Assembly (NCBI GenBank): GCA_900542325.1
Contig: UQMY01000014.1
Location: 1-58,227 of the forward strand
Source of the DNA: an uncultured Collinsella sp.
Lineage (GTDB): Bacteria; Actinomycetota; Coriobacteriia; Coriobacteriales; Coriobacteriaceae
DNA: 58,227 bases
Direction of reading: 5' to 3'
Part shown: positions 6,286 to 15,352 of the stretch, one piece after another
Layout: each line of letters begins with the position of its first letter
How positions within the stretch are numbered: the first letter of the stretch is position 1
Program-made: the position numbers and the translations under genes
The notes under the pieces: generated by a model
Told to the model about the DNA's origin: nothing
Databases searched by the model: none
What the model saw: only the letters and a program-made list of their open reading frames with translations

Positions 6286-8934
6286 ATGGTGAAAAAGTCA
6301 CCGGAAAACACTACTCCCGCAATTGTGGACAACGTAGAGGCGCTTGAGGCTAAGCTCGCTCAGATGCGAGAGGCCCAGGCGCTTTTTGCTACGTACACGC
6401 AGGAGCAGGTCGACAAGATCTTCTATGAGGCCGCCATGGCCGCCAACAAGGCTCGTATCCCGTTGGCGAAGATGGCCATCGAGGAGACCGGCCGCGGCGT
6501 TCTTGAGGACAAGGTCATCAAGAACCACTACGCCGCAGAGTACATCTACAACGCTTACAAGAACACCAAGACCTGTGGTGTCCTGGAGCGCGACGAGGCT
6601 TATGGCATCACCAAGATCGCCGAGCCCATCGGTATCGTGGGCGCCGTCATCCCGACGACCAACCCCACCTCCACTGCGATCTTCAAGACGCTGATCAGCC
6701 TGAAGACCCGCAACGCCATCATCATCTCCCCGCACCCGGCTGCCGCCAAGTGCACCATCGCCGCCGCCAAGCTCGTGCTTGACGCCGCCGTCAAGGCCGG
6801 CGCCCCCGAGGGTATCATCGGCTGGGTCGATGTCCCCTCCATCGAGCTGACCAACATGGTCATGCGCGACGTCGACATCATCCTCGCCACCGGTGGCCCG
6901 GGCATGGTCAAGGCCGCCTACTCCTCGGGCAAGCCCGCCCTGGGCGTTGGCGCCGGTAACACCCCGGTCGTCATCGACGACACCGCCGACGTGCTGCTCG
7001 CCGTCAACTCCATCATCCACTCCAAGACCTTCGACAACGGCATGATCTGCGCTTCCGAGCAGTCCGTGACCGTCATCGACACCATCTATGACCAGGTTAA
7101 GGCCGAGTTCCAGAAGCGCGGCTGCTATTTCGTCAAGCAGGGTGCCGAGATGGAGGCCCTGCGTGCCGCCATGTTCAAGAACGGCGCCCTCGATCACCGC
7201 ATTCCCGGCATGGCTGCCGCCAAGATCGCCGAGCTCGCCGGCATCGAGGTTCCCGCCAAGACCAAGATCCTGATCGCCGAGGTCACCTCCACCGACCCCG
7301 CCAAGGAAGAGTTCTCCCACGAGAAGCTCTCCCCGGTCCTGGCCATGTATCACGCCAAGGACTTCCAGGAGGCCGTCGACAAGGCCGAGCACCTGGTGCT
7401 CGCCGGTGGCCCGGGCCACACCGCCTCTCTGTACGTGCACCCCGCCCAGGCCGAGAAGATCAGTCTGTTCGAGCACGTCATGAAGGCCTGCCGTATCGTC
7501 ATCAACACCCCGTCCTCGCACGGCGGCATCGGTGATCTGTACAACTTTGGCATGAAGCCGTCTCTGACCCTGGGCTGCGGCTCCTGGGGCGGCAACTCCG
7601 TCTCCGAGAACGTTGGGGTGAAGCACTTGATCAACGTTAAGACTGTGGCCGAGCGCCGTGAGAACATGCTGTGGTTCCGCGCTCCCGAGAAGGTCTACTT
7701 CAAGAAGGGTTCCACGCCCGTCGCCCTCGACGAGCTCGGTACCGTCATGGGCAAGAAGCGCGCCTTCATCGTCACCGACCAGTTCCTCTTCAAGAATGGC
7801 AACACCCGCGCCATCGAGGCCAAGCTCGACGAGATGGGCATCGCCCACGACTGCTTCTACGACGTCGAGCCCGATCCGTCGCTGCAGTGCGCACGTCGCG
7901 GCGCCAAGCAGATGGCTCTCTTTGAGCCGGACGTCATCATCGCCGTCGGCGGTGGCTCCGCTATGGACGCCGGCAAGATCATGTGGATGATGTACGAGCA
8001 CCCCGAGTGCAAGTTTGAGGACATGGCCATGGACTTCATGGACATCCGCAAGCGTATCTTCACTTTCCCCGAGATGGGCAAGAAGGCCTACTTCGTCGCC
8101 GTCCCGACCTCTTCGGGTACCGGCTCCGAGTGCACGCCGTTCGCCATTATCACCGACAAGGAGACCGGCATCAAGTGGCCGCTCGCCGACTACGCGCTGC
8201 TCCCCAACATGGCTATCGTCGACGCCGACAACTGCATGACCGCCCCGCGCGGCCTGACCGCTGCCTCCGGCATCGACGTCATGACCCACGCCATCGAGTC
8301 CTACGTCTCCATCATGGCTTCCGACTACACCAAGGGCCTCTCCGAGCGCGCTGCTAAGCTCGTCTTCGAGAACCTGCCCTCCAGCTTCACGAACGGCGCC
8401 AAGGACCCGCACGCCCGCGAGGAGATGCACAACGCCTCCTGCATGGCCGGCATGGCCTTCGCCAACGCCTTCCTGGGCCTCAACCACTCCATGGCTCACA
8501 AGCTCGGCGCCTTCCATCACCTGCCCCACGGCCTCGCCAACGCCGTCATCCTGACCCGCGTTATGCGCTACAACGCCGCCGAGGCTCCCGTCAAGATGGG
8601 CACGTTCTCCCAGTATCCTTACCCCAACGCGCTGCACAACTACGCCGAGATGGCCAAGTACTGCGGCATCGAGGGCAAGGACGACAAGGAGGTCTTCGAG
8701 AACTTCATCACGAAGCTCGAGGAGCTCAAGGACTTCATCGGTGTCAAGAAGACCATCGCCGACTACGGTGTTGACGAGCAGTACTTCCTCGACACCCTCG
8801 ACGAGATGACCGAGCAGGCATTCAACGACCAGTGCACCGGCGCTAACCCGCGCTACCCGCTCATGAGCGAGATCAAGGAGCTCTACCTGGACGCCTACTA
8901 CGGCCGCGAGCCTCAGGACTACGCCGTCTGCTAG
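6286..8934 (+). CDS. adhE: Bifunctional acetaldehyde-CoA / alcohol dehydrogenase
   Basis: 882 residues, the usual AdhE length. Residues 1 to about 440 form the CoA-acylating aldehyde dehydrogenase, with the catalytic Cys255 in FDNGMICASEQ. Residues from about 455 form the iron-dependent alcohol dehydrogenase, with the NAD-binding AVGGGSAMDAGK and iron-ligand segments VMTHAIESY and NHSMAHKLGAFHHLPHG. It reduces acetyl-CoA to ethanol in two steps, reoxidising two NADH, the fermentative redox outlet. ATG 6286 follows AAGGAG at good spacing. It is monocistronic or co-transcribed with the next gene by read-through of a hairpin at 8952. The upstream region is unusually rich in possible operators. 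Confidence 0.96.
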   Translation: MVKKSPENTTPAIVDNVEALEAKLAQMREAQALFATYTQEQVDKIFYEAAMAANKARIPLAKMAIEETGRGVLEDKVIKNHYAAEYIYNAYKNTKTCGVLERDEAYGITKIAEPIGIVGAVIPTTNPTSTAIFKTLISLKTRNAIIISPHPAAAKCTIAAAKLVLDAAVKAGAPEGIIGWVDVPSIELTNMVMRDVDIILATGGPGMVKAAYSSGKPALGVGAGNTPVVIDDTADVLLAVNSIIHSKTFDNGMICASEQSVTVIDTIYDQVKAEFQKRGCYFVKQGAEMEALRAAMFKNGALDHRIPGMAAAKIAELAGIEVPAKTKILIAEVTSTDPAKEEFSHEKLSPVLAMYHAKDFQEAVDKAEHLVLAGGPGHTASLYVHPAQAEKISLFEHVMKACRIVINTPSSHGGIGDLYNFGMKPSLTLGCGSWGGNSVSENVGVKHLINVKTVAERRENMLWFRAPEKVYFKKGSTPVALDELGTVMGKKRAFIVTDQFLFKNGNTRAIEAKLDEMGIAHDCFYDVEPDPSLQCARRGAKQMALFEPDVIIAVGGGSAMDAGKIMWMMYEHPECKFEDMAMDFMDIRKRIFTFPEMGKKAYFVAVPTSSGTGSECTPFAIITDKETGIKWPLADYALLPNMAIVDADNCMTAPRGLTAASGIDVMTHAIESYVSIMASDYTKGLSERAAKLVFENLPSSFTNGAKDPHAREEMHNASCMAGMAFANAFLGLNHSMAHKLGAFHHLPHGLANAVILTRVMRYNAAEAPVKMGTFSQYPYPNALHNYAEMAKYCGIEGKDDKEVFENFITKLEELKDFIGVKKTIADYGVDEQYFLDTLDEMTEQAFNDQCTGANPRYPLMSEIKELYLDAYYGREPQDYAVC

Positions 8935-8951
8935 TTTTAGCACGGTTTTTA

Positions 8952-8990
8952 ACGGCGGGGGTGCACGGGTGTTTCACACACCCCCGCCGT
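8952..8990 (+). terminator. Hairpin after adhE
   Basis: A perfect 12-bp stem ACGGCGGGGGTG / CACCCCCGCCGT with a 15-base loop, 17 bases after the adhE stop. The following bases are only mildly T-rich, so termination may be partial and allow read-through into the kinase-like gene. Confidence 0.6.
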
Positions 8991-9022
8991 CGCTTCTATC
9001 GCATCGTTGAAAGGATGCAACC

Positions 9023-9787
9023 ATGCTGCTACCCGATTCCAAGACCGAGCTCGTCCGCCGTGGCAACAAGGTCGTTTACGACCTGGGCGACAAGATTGTC
9101 AAGGTCTTTAACGAGACCAAGCCTGTCTCCGACGTGTTCAACGAGGCTTTGAATCTTGCCCGCATCAATGAGTGCGGCATCCGCAGCCCCAAGGCTCTCG
9201 AGGTTTCCCAGCTCGAGAACGCCAACGGCTGGGCGCTCGTGACCGAGAAGGTTCCGGGCACCACCCTTGCCGAGAAGATGACTGCCGAGCCCCAGCGCTT
9301 TGGTGAGTACCTCGAGATGTTCGTCGACCTCCAGATCGAGATCCACGGCTACACCTCCCCGCTGCTCAACCGTCAGCGCGACAAGTTCGCCCGCATGATC
9401 GACAGCCTTGATCAGCTCAATGCCACCACGCGCTACAACCTTCAGGAGCGTCTGGACGGCATGACCAAGGAGTTCAAGGTCTGCCACGGCGACTTCAACC
9501 CCTCCAACGTCATCGTCGGCGACGACGGCCAGCTCTATGTGTGCGACTGGGCACACGCCACCCAGGGCTCCCCTGCTGCCGACGTTGCCACCACCTACCT
9601 GCTCTTCGCCCTCAACAGCAAGGATCAGGCTGAGGCCTACCTGGAGCTCTACTGCGACCGCGCCGACATGCCCATGCAGGTCGTGCGTCAGTGGACGAGC
9701 ATCGTCGCCGCTTCCGAGCTCGCTCGTAAGCGCAACGTGAACGATGAGTTCCTGAAGAACTGGATCGACGTCGTCGATTATCAGTAA
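9023..9787 (+). CDS. Aminoglycoside phosphotransferase / choline kinase-fold protein
   Basis: 254 residues with the Brenner catalytic motif HGDFNPSN (His155, Asp157, Asn162) and the metal-binding DWAHA (Asp175). The N-terminal lobe (LVRRGNKVVYDLGDKIVKVF) looks like the nucleotide-binding sheet. The family phosphorylates small molecules such as aminoglycosides, choline, thiamine or sugars; the substrate cannot be told from sequence. ATG 9023 follows AAAGGA. It stands between adhE and a strong bidirectional terminator, so it may share adhE expression. A role in resistance should not be assumed. Confidence 0.8.
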   Translation: MLLPDSKTELVRRGNKVVYDLGDKIVKVFNETKPVSDVFNEALNLARINECGIRSPKALEVSQLENANGWALVTEKVPGTTLAEKMTAEPQRFGEYLEMFVDLQIEIHGYTSPLLNRQRDKFARMIDSLDQLNATTRYNLQERLDGMTKEFKVCHGDFNPSNVIVGDDGQLYVCDWAHATQGSPAADVATTYLLFALNSKDQAEAYLELYCDRADMPMQVVRQWTSIVAASELARKRNVNDEFLKNWIDVVDYQ

Positions 9788-9819
9788 TATCTGAGCGATT
9801 TATTTCGCATCGGAGGCAC

Positions 9820-9860
9820 AAGAAAACCCCGCAGCTCATATGGGCTGTGGGGTTTTCTTT
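9820..9860 (+). terminator. Rho-independent terminator (bidirectional)
   Basis: AAAACCCCGCAGC pairs with GCTGTGGGGTTTT, followed by TTCTTT on the plus strand and preceded by AAGAAAA, so it can also work leftward. It closes the adhE/kinase unit. Confidence 0.85.
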
Positions 9861-9889
9861 ACCCATCGAGTTTATTCCAACAAAATAGA

Positions 9890-9926
9890 CTGCTCCGCAT
9901 CTCATCCTAAGAGAGATACGGAGCAG
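9890..9926 (-). terminator. Hairpin downstream of proS
   Basis: CTGCTCCG at 9890-9897 pairs with CGGAGCAG at 9919-9926, extended by a nearly complementary inner stem (ATCTC / GAGAGAT). In the minus direction it is followed by TCTATTTTG. It lies 34 bases after the proS stop and probably ends the pyrH-to-proS operon. Confidence 0.65.
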
Positions 9927-9959
9927 CCCCGCAATTACATCTAATAGCAGAAACGTCGA

Positions 9960-11681
9960 TTAACGGCGGGCCGCCTTAACAAGCTCGGCAATCTTGGCGA
10001 CGACCTCGTCGATCGCCACGTCCTCACGCTCGCCCGTGGCACGGTCCTTGAGCTCCACAGTACCATTCTTGAGGCCACGCTTGCCAAGCACGACCTGATA
10101 CGGGAAGCCCATGAGGTCGTTATCGGCAAACTTAAAGCCAGGACGCTCGTCACGGTCATCGACGACAACCTCGATACCCTCGGCGCACAGGCCCTCGACG
10201 ATTTGGTCGCAAACGCTAGCGCACTCCTCCTTCTTGGGATCGAGCGGAATCACCGCGACCTCGTACGGGGCAACGGAGACCGGCCAGACGATGCCGTGTT
10301 CGTCGTTGTGCTGCTCCACGACGGCAGCAAGCGAGCGGGACACACCAACGCCGTAGCAACCCATGATAAGCGGCTTCTCCTTGCCGTCCTCGTCCATAAA
10401 GGTGGCGCCCATGGCCTCGGAATACTTGGTACCCAGCTGGAAGACCTGCGAGACCTCGATGCCGCGAGCAGCAGAGAGCGGCTTGCCGCAGTGCGGGCAG
10501 GGATCGCCGGCAACGACGGTTACCAGGTCGGCCCACTCGTCGACGGTAAAGTCGCGCTCGGGGCAGGCACCGGTAAAGTGATAATCGACCTCGTTGGCAC
10601 CGCAGGCCCACTGCTTGGACTCGCGCAGGCTCTCGTCGCACACCAGGCGAATGCCCTCGGGCAGGTTAACCGGTCCGATAAAGCCCTTATGCAGACCGTA
10701 GGTCTGGAGCTCCTCATCAGTCATCATGCGATAGGCCTTGCCAAAGACATGCTCGGCCTTGCAATCGTTGAGCTCGTGGTCGCCCGGAACAATGGCCACG
10801 ACAGGCTTGCCCTCGGCGTCGAGGAGTGCCAGAGACTTGCGCGTGCCGTTCTCGGGGAAGCCGAAGAACTTTGCAACGGCCTCGATGGTGCCCATGCCCG
10901 GAGTCTCGACCTTGGTAAGCGTACCGTCGCCAGGACCCTCGGTCACAACGACCTTGGTGCTTGCCGCCTCATCGTCGGCAGCGAAGCCGCAATCGTCGCA
11001 GTAGACGAGCGAAGCCTCGCCAGCGTCGGCCAAAGCCATGTACTCGACGGAGGTATCGCCACCGATCTCGCCGGAGTCGGCGACAACGGGCAGAGCCTTG
11101 ATGTAGCAGCGCTCGCAAATGTTGGCATAGGCCTGCTTCATCTTGTCGTACTCCTCCTGCAGGCTCTCCTGCGTAGCAGAGAAGCTGTAGGCGTCCTTCA
11201 TGATGAACTCGCGACCGCGCATCAGGCCAAAACGGGGACGGAACTCGTCGCGGAACTTATCCTGGATGTGATAAAGGTTCACTGGCAGCTGCTTGTAGGA
11301 ACGCAACTCATTGCGCACCAGGGCAGTCACGGTCTCCTCGTGCGTGGGTCCGAGCACAAACTCGCGGCCGTGGCGGTCATCAAAGCGCACAAGCTCCTTG
11401 CCATAGGCATCGATACGGCCGGACTCACGCCACAGCTCGGCATCGACCATGATGGGCATCATGAGCTCCTGAGCACCGGCGGCATCCATCTCGTCGCGCA
11501 CGATGTTCTCGATCTTGCGGATCGAGCGCCAAGCGAGCGGCAGATAGGAATACAGGCCGGCGGCCTCCTTGCGGATCATGCCAGCGCGAAGCAGCAGACG
11601 GTGGCTCGCTAGCTCGGCATCCGCCGGATCCTCTTTGAGCGTCGGCGCATAGAGCTTAGACATATACATTGCTCGGGTCAT
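9960..11681 (-). CDS. proS: Prolyl-tRNA synthetase, bacterial type
   Basis: 573 residues. A class II catalytic core (LGPTHEETVTAL, the TxE loop; motif 3 GCYGVGVSRS) is interrupted at about residues 225-410 by the editing insertion domain typical of bacterial ProRS, and is followed by an anticodon-binding domain with a VVDDRDERPGFKFAD segment. It charges tRNA-Pro. The ATG at 11681 directly follows the ispG stop (TAAATG) with GAGGAG at good spacing, so the gene is translationally coupled as the last gene of the operon. MSKLYAPTLKE, six residues in, is an alternative start. Confidence 0.96.
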   Translation of the reverse strand: MTRAMYMSKLYAPTLKEDPADAELASHRLLLRAGMIRKEAAGLYSYLPLAWRSIRKIENIVRDEMDAAGAQELMMPIMVDAELWRESGRIDAYGKELVRFDDRHGREFVLGPTHEETVTALVRNELRSYKQLPVNLYHIQDKFRDEFRPRFGLMRGREFIMKDAYSFSATQESLQEEYDKMKQAYANICERCYIKALPVVADSGEIGGDTSVEYMALADAGEASLVYCDDCGFAADDEAASTKVVVTEGPGDGTLTKVETPGMGTIEAVAKFFGFPENGTRKSLALLDAEGKPVVAIVPGDHELNDCKAEHVFGKAYRMMTDEELQTYGLHKGFIGPVNLPEGIRLVCDESLRESKQWACGANEVDYHFTGACPERDFTVDEWADLVTVVAGDPCPHCGKPLSAARGIEVSQVFQLGTKYSEAMGATFMDEDGKEKPLIMGCYGVGVSRSLAAVVEQHNDEHGIVWPVSVAPYEVAVIPLDPKKEECASVCDQIVEGLCAEGIEVVVDDRDERPGFKFADNDLMGFPYQVVLGKRGLKNGTVELKDRATGEREDVAIDEVVAKIAELVKAARR

Positions 11682-12764
11682 TTATTTCTCCTCAATAAGT
11701 TTGTCGACCTCGGCCATAAGCGCGTCGACAATTTGGTCCTCAGCTACTTTACCAATGATCTGGCCATGCGAAAAGAGCAGGCCCTGACCACGTCCGCAGG
11801 CAACACCCAGGTCGGCGTCAGATGCCTCTCCGGGGCCGTTGACCGCACATCCCATCACGGCGATCGAAAGCGGCGCGGAATAGTTCTTAAGCCGCTCGGT
11901 GACCTCCTCGGCGATGGGAATCAGGTTAACCTGGCAGCGGGCGCACGTGGGGCACGAGACAATCTCGGGACCACGGCGACGCAGGCCCAGCGACTGTAGA
12001 ATTCCCCAGGCGACCGGCGGCTCCTCAACCGGATCGGCCGTGAGCGACACACGCATGGTGTCACCGATGCCTTCGGAAAGCAAGATACCCAAGCCTACAG
12101 AGCTCTTGATGGTGCCCTGAAGCTTGGTCCCCGCCTCCGTCACGCCCAGGTGGAGCGGAACATGCGGTATCTCGCGCGACAGGGCGCGATAGGTATCAAG
12201 TGTCGTCTGTACGCTATGGGCCTTGGCGGATAGCACGATGTTGGTAAACCCACGGTCCTCAAAGTGCCGCACAAAGCGTTCGCTCGACATCACGAGCTTT
12301 TCGGGCTGCGTGAGGTCGTCGCGCTCGGCAATATCTTGCTCAAGCGAGCCCGCGTTCACGCCAATGCGAATCGCGCAGCCCGCGGCACCCGCGGCATCGA
12401 TGACGGCATCGACCTTAGCCCAATCGCCGATATTGCCGGGGTTGATGCGCAGCTTAGAGGCACCAGCCTCGACAGCGCCAATGGCAAGCTTATGGTTAAA
12501 GTGGATATCGGCGACAATCGGCACCGGAGACTCGGCACAGATGGTGCGGAAGCCCTCAAGCGCGGCCTCGGAGGGCACGCTCACGCGCACGATATCGCAG
12601 CCAGCCTGCGCCAACGCGCACACTTGCGCAAGCGTTGCCTGGGCATCAGCGGTATCGGTGCAGGTCATAGATTGGACCACCACCGGCGCGCCGCCACCGA
12701 TCTGCACGCCGCCCACATGCACGGGGCGCGTCAGCTCGCGAGGCAAAGGATGGGATAAAGACAA
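11682..12764 (-). CDS. ispG: 4-hydroxy-3-methylbut-2-enyl diphosphate synthase (flavodoxin)
   Basis: 360 residues from a TTG start at 12764 (GGGGAG 8 bases upstream, just after the rseP stop). The open frame runs further up to 12851, but that part lies inside rseP and does not look like IspG. The TIM barrel begins with PVHVGGVQIGG. The 4Fe-4S cysteines are in SCPTCARCQ and GCAVNGPGEA. It carries out the penultimate step of the MEP isoprenoid pathway. With dxr two genes upstream and uppS in the same operon, it helps to supply undecaprenyl diphosphate. Confidence 0.94.
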   Translation of the reverse strand: MSLSHPLPRELTRPVHVGGVQIGGGAPVVVQSMTCTDTADAQATLAQVCALAQAGCDIVRVSVPSEAALEGFRTICAESPVPIVADIHFNHKLAIGAVEAGASKLRINPGNIGDWAKVDAVIDAAGAAGCAIRIGVNAGSLEQDIAERDDLTQPEKLVMSSERFVRHFEDRGFTNIVLSAKAHSVQTTLDTYRALSREIPHVPLHLGVTEAGTKLQGTIKSSVGLGILLSEGIGDTMRVSLTADPVEEPPVAWGILQSLGLRRRGPEIVSCPTCARCQVNLIPIAEEVTERLKNYSAPLSIAVMGCAVNGPGEASDADLGVACGRGQGLLFSHGQIIGKVAEDQIVDALMAEVDKLIEEK

Positions 12765-12777
12765 TCCAAACACTCCC

Positions 12778-14139
12778 CTACAGAATAAATCGAAGGATGT
12801 CGGAACGAAGCATATAGACAAACAGCAGCGCAAAGAGCGCGATACCCACATAGCTCACAATCGTCTGGACCTTGAGCGGAAGCTCGCGGCCCGCAATCTT
12901 CTGAATGATCTCGATGACTAGCTTGCCGCCATCGAGTGGCGGGATGGGCAGCAGGTTCATAAAGCCAAGCGAGAATGAAATGAGGGCGGCAAACGAAAGG
13001 AACGTGGCAGGGCCGGCAGCAGCAGCCTGTGAGGACATAACGCTAATACCCACGATCGAAGAAGACTGATCGAGAATCTCCATCGTATGCTGCGGCTGGA
13101 GTAGGCGCATCACGCCATCCGCCGTCTGTACAACATAGGAGAATGACAGACGCGCCGAGGTGATCGGGTCTAAACGGACCACCTGCGTAGAGGCATACAC
13201 ACCTAGGCGCTCGTCCTCTTTGAGCGCAACCGTGGTCGAATGCTGCTTGCCGTCACGCTCGTACTCGATGGCGATATCGTCCTTACCGGCGGCCTTGCCG
13301 ATGGCATCGTAGACATCCATCCAAGTAGAACATGAGACACCGTCAACCGAAAGGATCGCATCACCGCCCTCGATACCCGCCTTGGCGGCAATAGACCCCT
13401 CGTCAACCTGACCGATCACGTTGGTATCCATCGGCACGGTGACACCCGCAATGGAATAGATGCTCATAAGGAGCAAAAAACCCGTCAAGATATTGACGAT
13501 AATGCCTGCGAGCAGCATAAAGGCGCGCTTGAGAAAACCTTGGCCAAGATAGGTGTGCGAGCGTTCTTGCGCAAGGAACTCGGCCTCGCCGCACGGCAGC
13601 TCCCACACATCGCCCTCGGCAGTCGCATGTTCGCGATCGAAACGGCGACCATCAAAGGTGGTATAGCCTGCCGTGTCTCGTGGCAACGTCTGATATTTGG
13701 TGGGATAGTAGCTCGGCGAGGGCTTCTCCCCTTCCTCATACCAGGGCGCGATGGAGCCCCAGCCCAGCAAAAGGGCGCAAGCCTCGAGCACATCCTCCTC
13801 GGAAAGCTCGAGCTCGACAGCAAGATCGGCCACGGTCACGCGACCATGACGGTAGATAGCCGCTAGCACGCGATCGGCGCACGAGACGTCGGTCGGGTCC
13901 ATACCGCAGATGGCAGCGTAGCCGCCCAGCAGCAGCGGGGTCACGCCAAACTTGGTTCCAATGCGACGCGACGTGTAATGGATGTCAAAGCGGCACGGCA
14001 GGCCCAAAAAGAACTCGGTCACACGGACGCCGCAGGCACGCGCCGCCAAAAAGTGGCCGCCCTCGTGCAAAAACACGAGGACGGAAAGCATCAGCAGGCC
14101 CCAAAAGACCGATGAGAGAACGCTCAGAACAGTATCCAT
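12778..14139 (-). CDS. rseP: Site-2 intramembrane metalloprotease with an extra inserted domain
   Basis: About 453 residues. HEGGH (25-29) in the first membrane helix is the zinc-binding motif. A PDZ domain covers about 235-310 and the C-terminal motif NLLPIPPLDGGKL supplies the third ligand region. RseP/RasP cleaves membrane-embedded anti-sigma factors and signal-peptide remnants. Unusual is a roughly 110-residue insert (about 85-195) between the HEXXH helix and the PDZ domain, whose first half resembles a winged helix (RVLAAIYRHGRVTVADLAVE). ATG 14139 is preferred; a TTG at 14154 sits too close to AAGGA. It lies between dxr and ispG, a common order. Confidence 0.9.
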   Translation of the reverse strand: MDTVLSVLSSVFWGLLMLSVLVFLHEGGHFLAARACGVRVTEFFLGLPCRFDIHYTSRRIGTKFGVTPLLLGGYAAICGMDPTDVSCADRVLAAIYRHGRVTVADLAVELELSEEDVLEACALLLGWGSIAPWYEEGEKPSPSYYPTKYQTLPRDTAGYTTFDGRRFDREHATAEGDVWELPCGEAEFLAQERSHTYLGQGFLKRAFMLLAGIIVNILTGFLLLMSIYSIAGVTVPMDTNVIGQVDEGSIAAKAGIEGGDAILSVDGVSCSTWMDVYDAIGKAAGKDDIAIEYERDGKQHSTTVALKEDERLGVYASTQVVRLDPITSARLSFSYVVQTADGVMRLLQPQHTMEILDQSSSIVGISVMSSQAAAAGPATFLSFAALISFSLGFMNLLPIPPLDGGKLVIEIIQKIAGRELPLKVQTIVSYVGIALFALLFVYMLRSDILRFIL

Positions 14140-14164
14140 AAAACGAAAAAGCAATCCTTATGGG

Positions 14165-15352
14165 TTAGGAACGGGTTGCGACGAGCACCTGCGCAGCCTT
14201 TTCACGCGCCCACGCATCGATGTCGCGAAGCTGCTCAAACGAATCGACCGCCTGCATATCGTGGGCATCCATGCAGGATTCCACAATGCGATCGATATCG
14301 GTAAAGCTGCAGCCATCGTGCAGAAAGGCATCGACGGCGACCTCGTTGGCGGCATTGAGCACGCACGGCATGGTGCCACCCGTCTTGCCGGCACGCTCGG
14401 CCAGTGCCAGACAGCGGAAGGTATCCATGTCGGCAGCATCAAACGTGAGCTGTCCCAGCTCGCGGAAATCGATACGAGGCGCCGGGGTATACCAACGCTC
14501 GGGATACGAAAACGCGAACTGGATGGGAATACGCATGTCGGAAGCACCAAGATGCGCCATCACGGAGCCGTCGGCGAACTCGACCATAGAGTGAATCTTA
14601 GACTGACGCTGCACGACCACGTTAATGAAATCGAGGTCGCAGTTGAACAGATGCATGGCCTCAATGCGCTCCAGGCCCTTGTTCATGAGGGTGGCGGAGT
14701 CGATGGTGATCTTGGCACCCATGGCCCACGTGGGATGTGCGAGGGCATCGGCACGCGTCACGCGGTCGAGATCGCCGCGCGTGCGGCCAAAGAACGGACC
14801 GCCCGAGCAGGTGAGCCAAATACAATGAGCCTCGCGTGGGTTCTCCCCCAGATAGCACTGGTAGATGGCGGAGTGCTCAGAGTCGACTGGAATTAGCTGG
14901 CCCGGTTGTGCCAACGGCATAAGCAAGTCGCCACCGACGACGAGGGACTCCTTGTTGGCAAGGGCAAGGCGCTTATTTGAGGTCAAGGCCGCATGGCTCG
15001 CCTCCAGACCGGCGGCACCCACAATAGCGACGAGCACACAGTCGACATCGTCGCGACGCGCGAGCTCGCAAACCGCCTGCGCGCCAACGCCGAGCTTCGT
15101 TCCCTCGGGCAACTCCTGCAGCACGGCGTCATCGCCATGAGCGACATCGGCCACGGCAACCGCCGAAACCGAGAACTCGCGGGCAGCGGCAACAAGCTCG
15201 GAGGTACTGGAGTTAACGGACAGCGCCGTCACCTGCAGTCGATCGGCATGCTGACGGCACACATCGAGCGCCTGGGTGCCGATGGAGCCCGTACAGCCCA
15301 GGATGGCAACGCGAAGGCGTCCGTCGGGGCCATACGTCGTCTGGAATGACAT
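14165..15352 (-). CDS. dxr: 1-deoxy-D-xylulose 5-phosphate reductoisomerase
   Basis: 395 residues. An N-terminal NADPH Rossmann motif GCTGSIGTQALDV, LALANKESLVVGG, metal-binding DSEHSAIYQC and NKGLERIEA match Dxr. It converts DXP to MEP, the committed step of the non-mevalonate pathway. Its ATG shares one base with the cdsA stop (TAATG), which shows translational coupling. It is co-transcribed with uppS, cdsA, rseP and ispG, linking isoprenoid supply to lipid-carrier and phospholipid synthesis. Confidence 0.96.
   Translation of the reverse strand: MSFQTTYGPDGRLRVAILGCTGSIGTQALDVCRQHADRLQVTALSVNSSTSELVAAAREFSVSAVAVADVAHGDDAVLQELPEGTKLGVGAQAVCELARRDDVDCVLVAIVGAAGLEASHAALTSNKRLALANKESLVVGGDLLMPLAQPGQLIPVDSEHSAIYQCYLGENPREAHCIWLTCSGGPFFGRTRGDLDRVTRADALAHPTWAMGAKITIDSATLMNKGLERIEAMHLFNCDLDFINVVVQRQSKIHSMVEFADGSVMAHLGASDMRIPIQFAFSYPERWYTPAPRIDFRELGQLTFDAADMDTFRCLALAERAGKTGGTMPCVLNAANEVAVDAFLHDGCSFTDIDRIVESCMDAHDMQAVDSFEQLRDIDAWAREKAAQVLVATRS

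Noticed and set aside
6298..8943. 881-residue open frame on the strand opposite to adhE
   Set aside because: It is an antisense shadow created by GC-rich codon bias. The residues are Val/Leu/Asp/Gly-rich without domains, and adhE on the other strand is unmistakable.
9023..9787. Aminoglycoside resistance gene
   Set aside because: The kinase fold is shared by many metabolic enzymes. Chromosomal host-like context after adhE gives no support for a resistance role.
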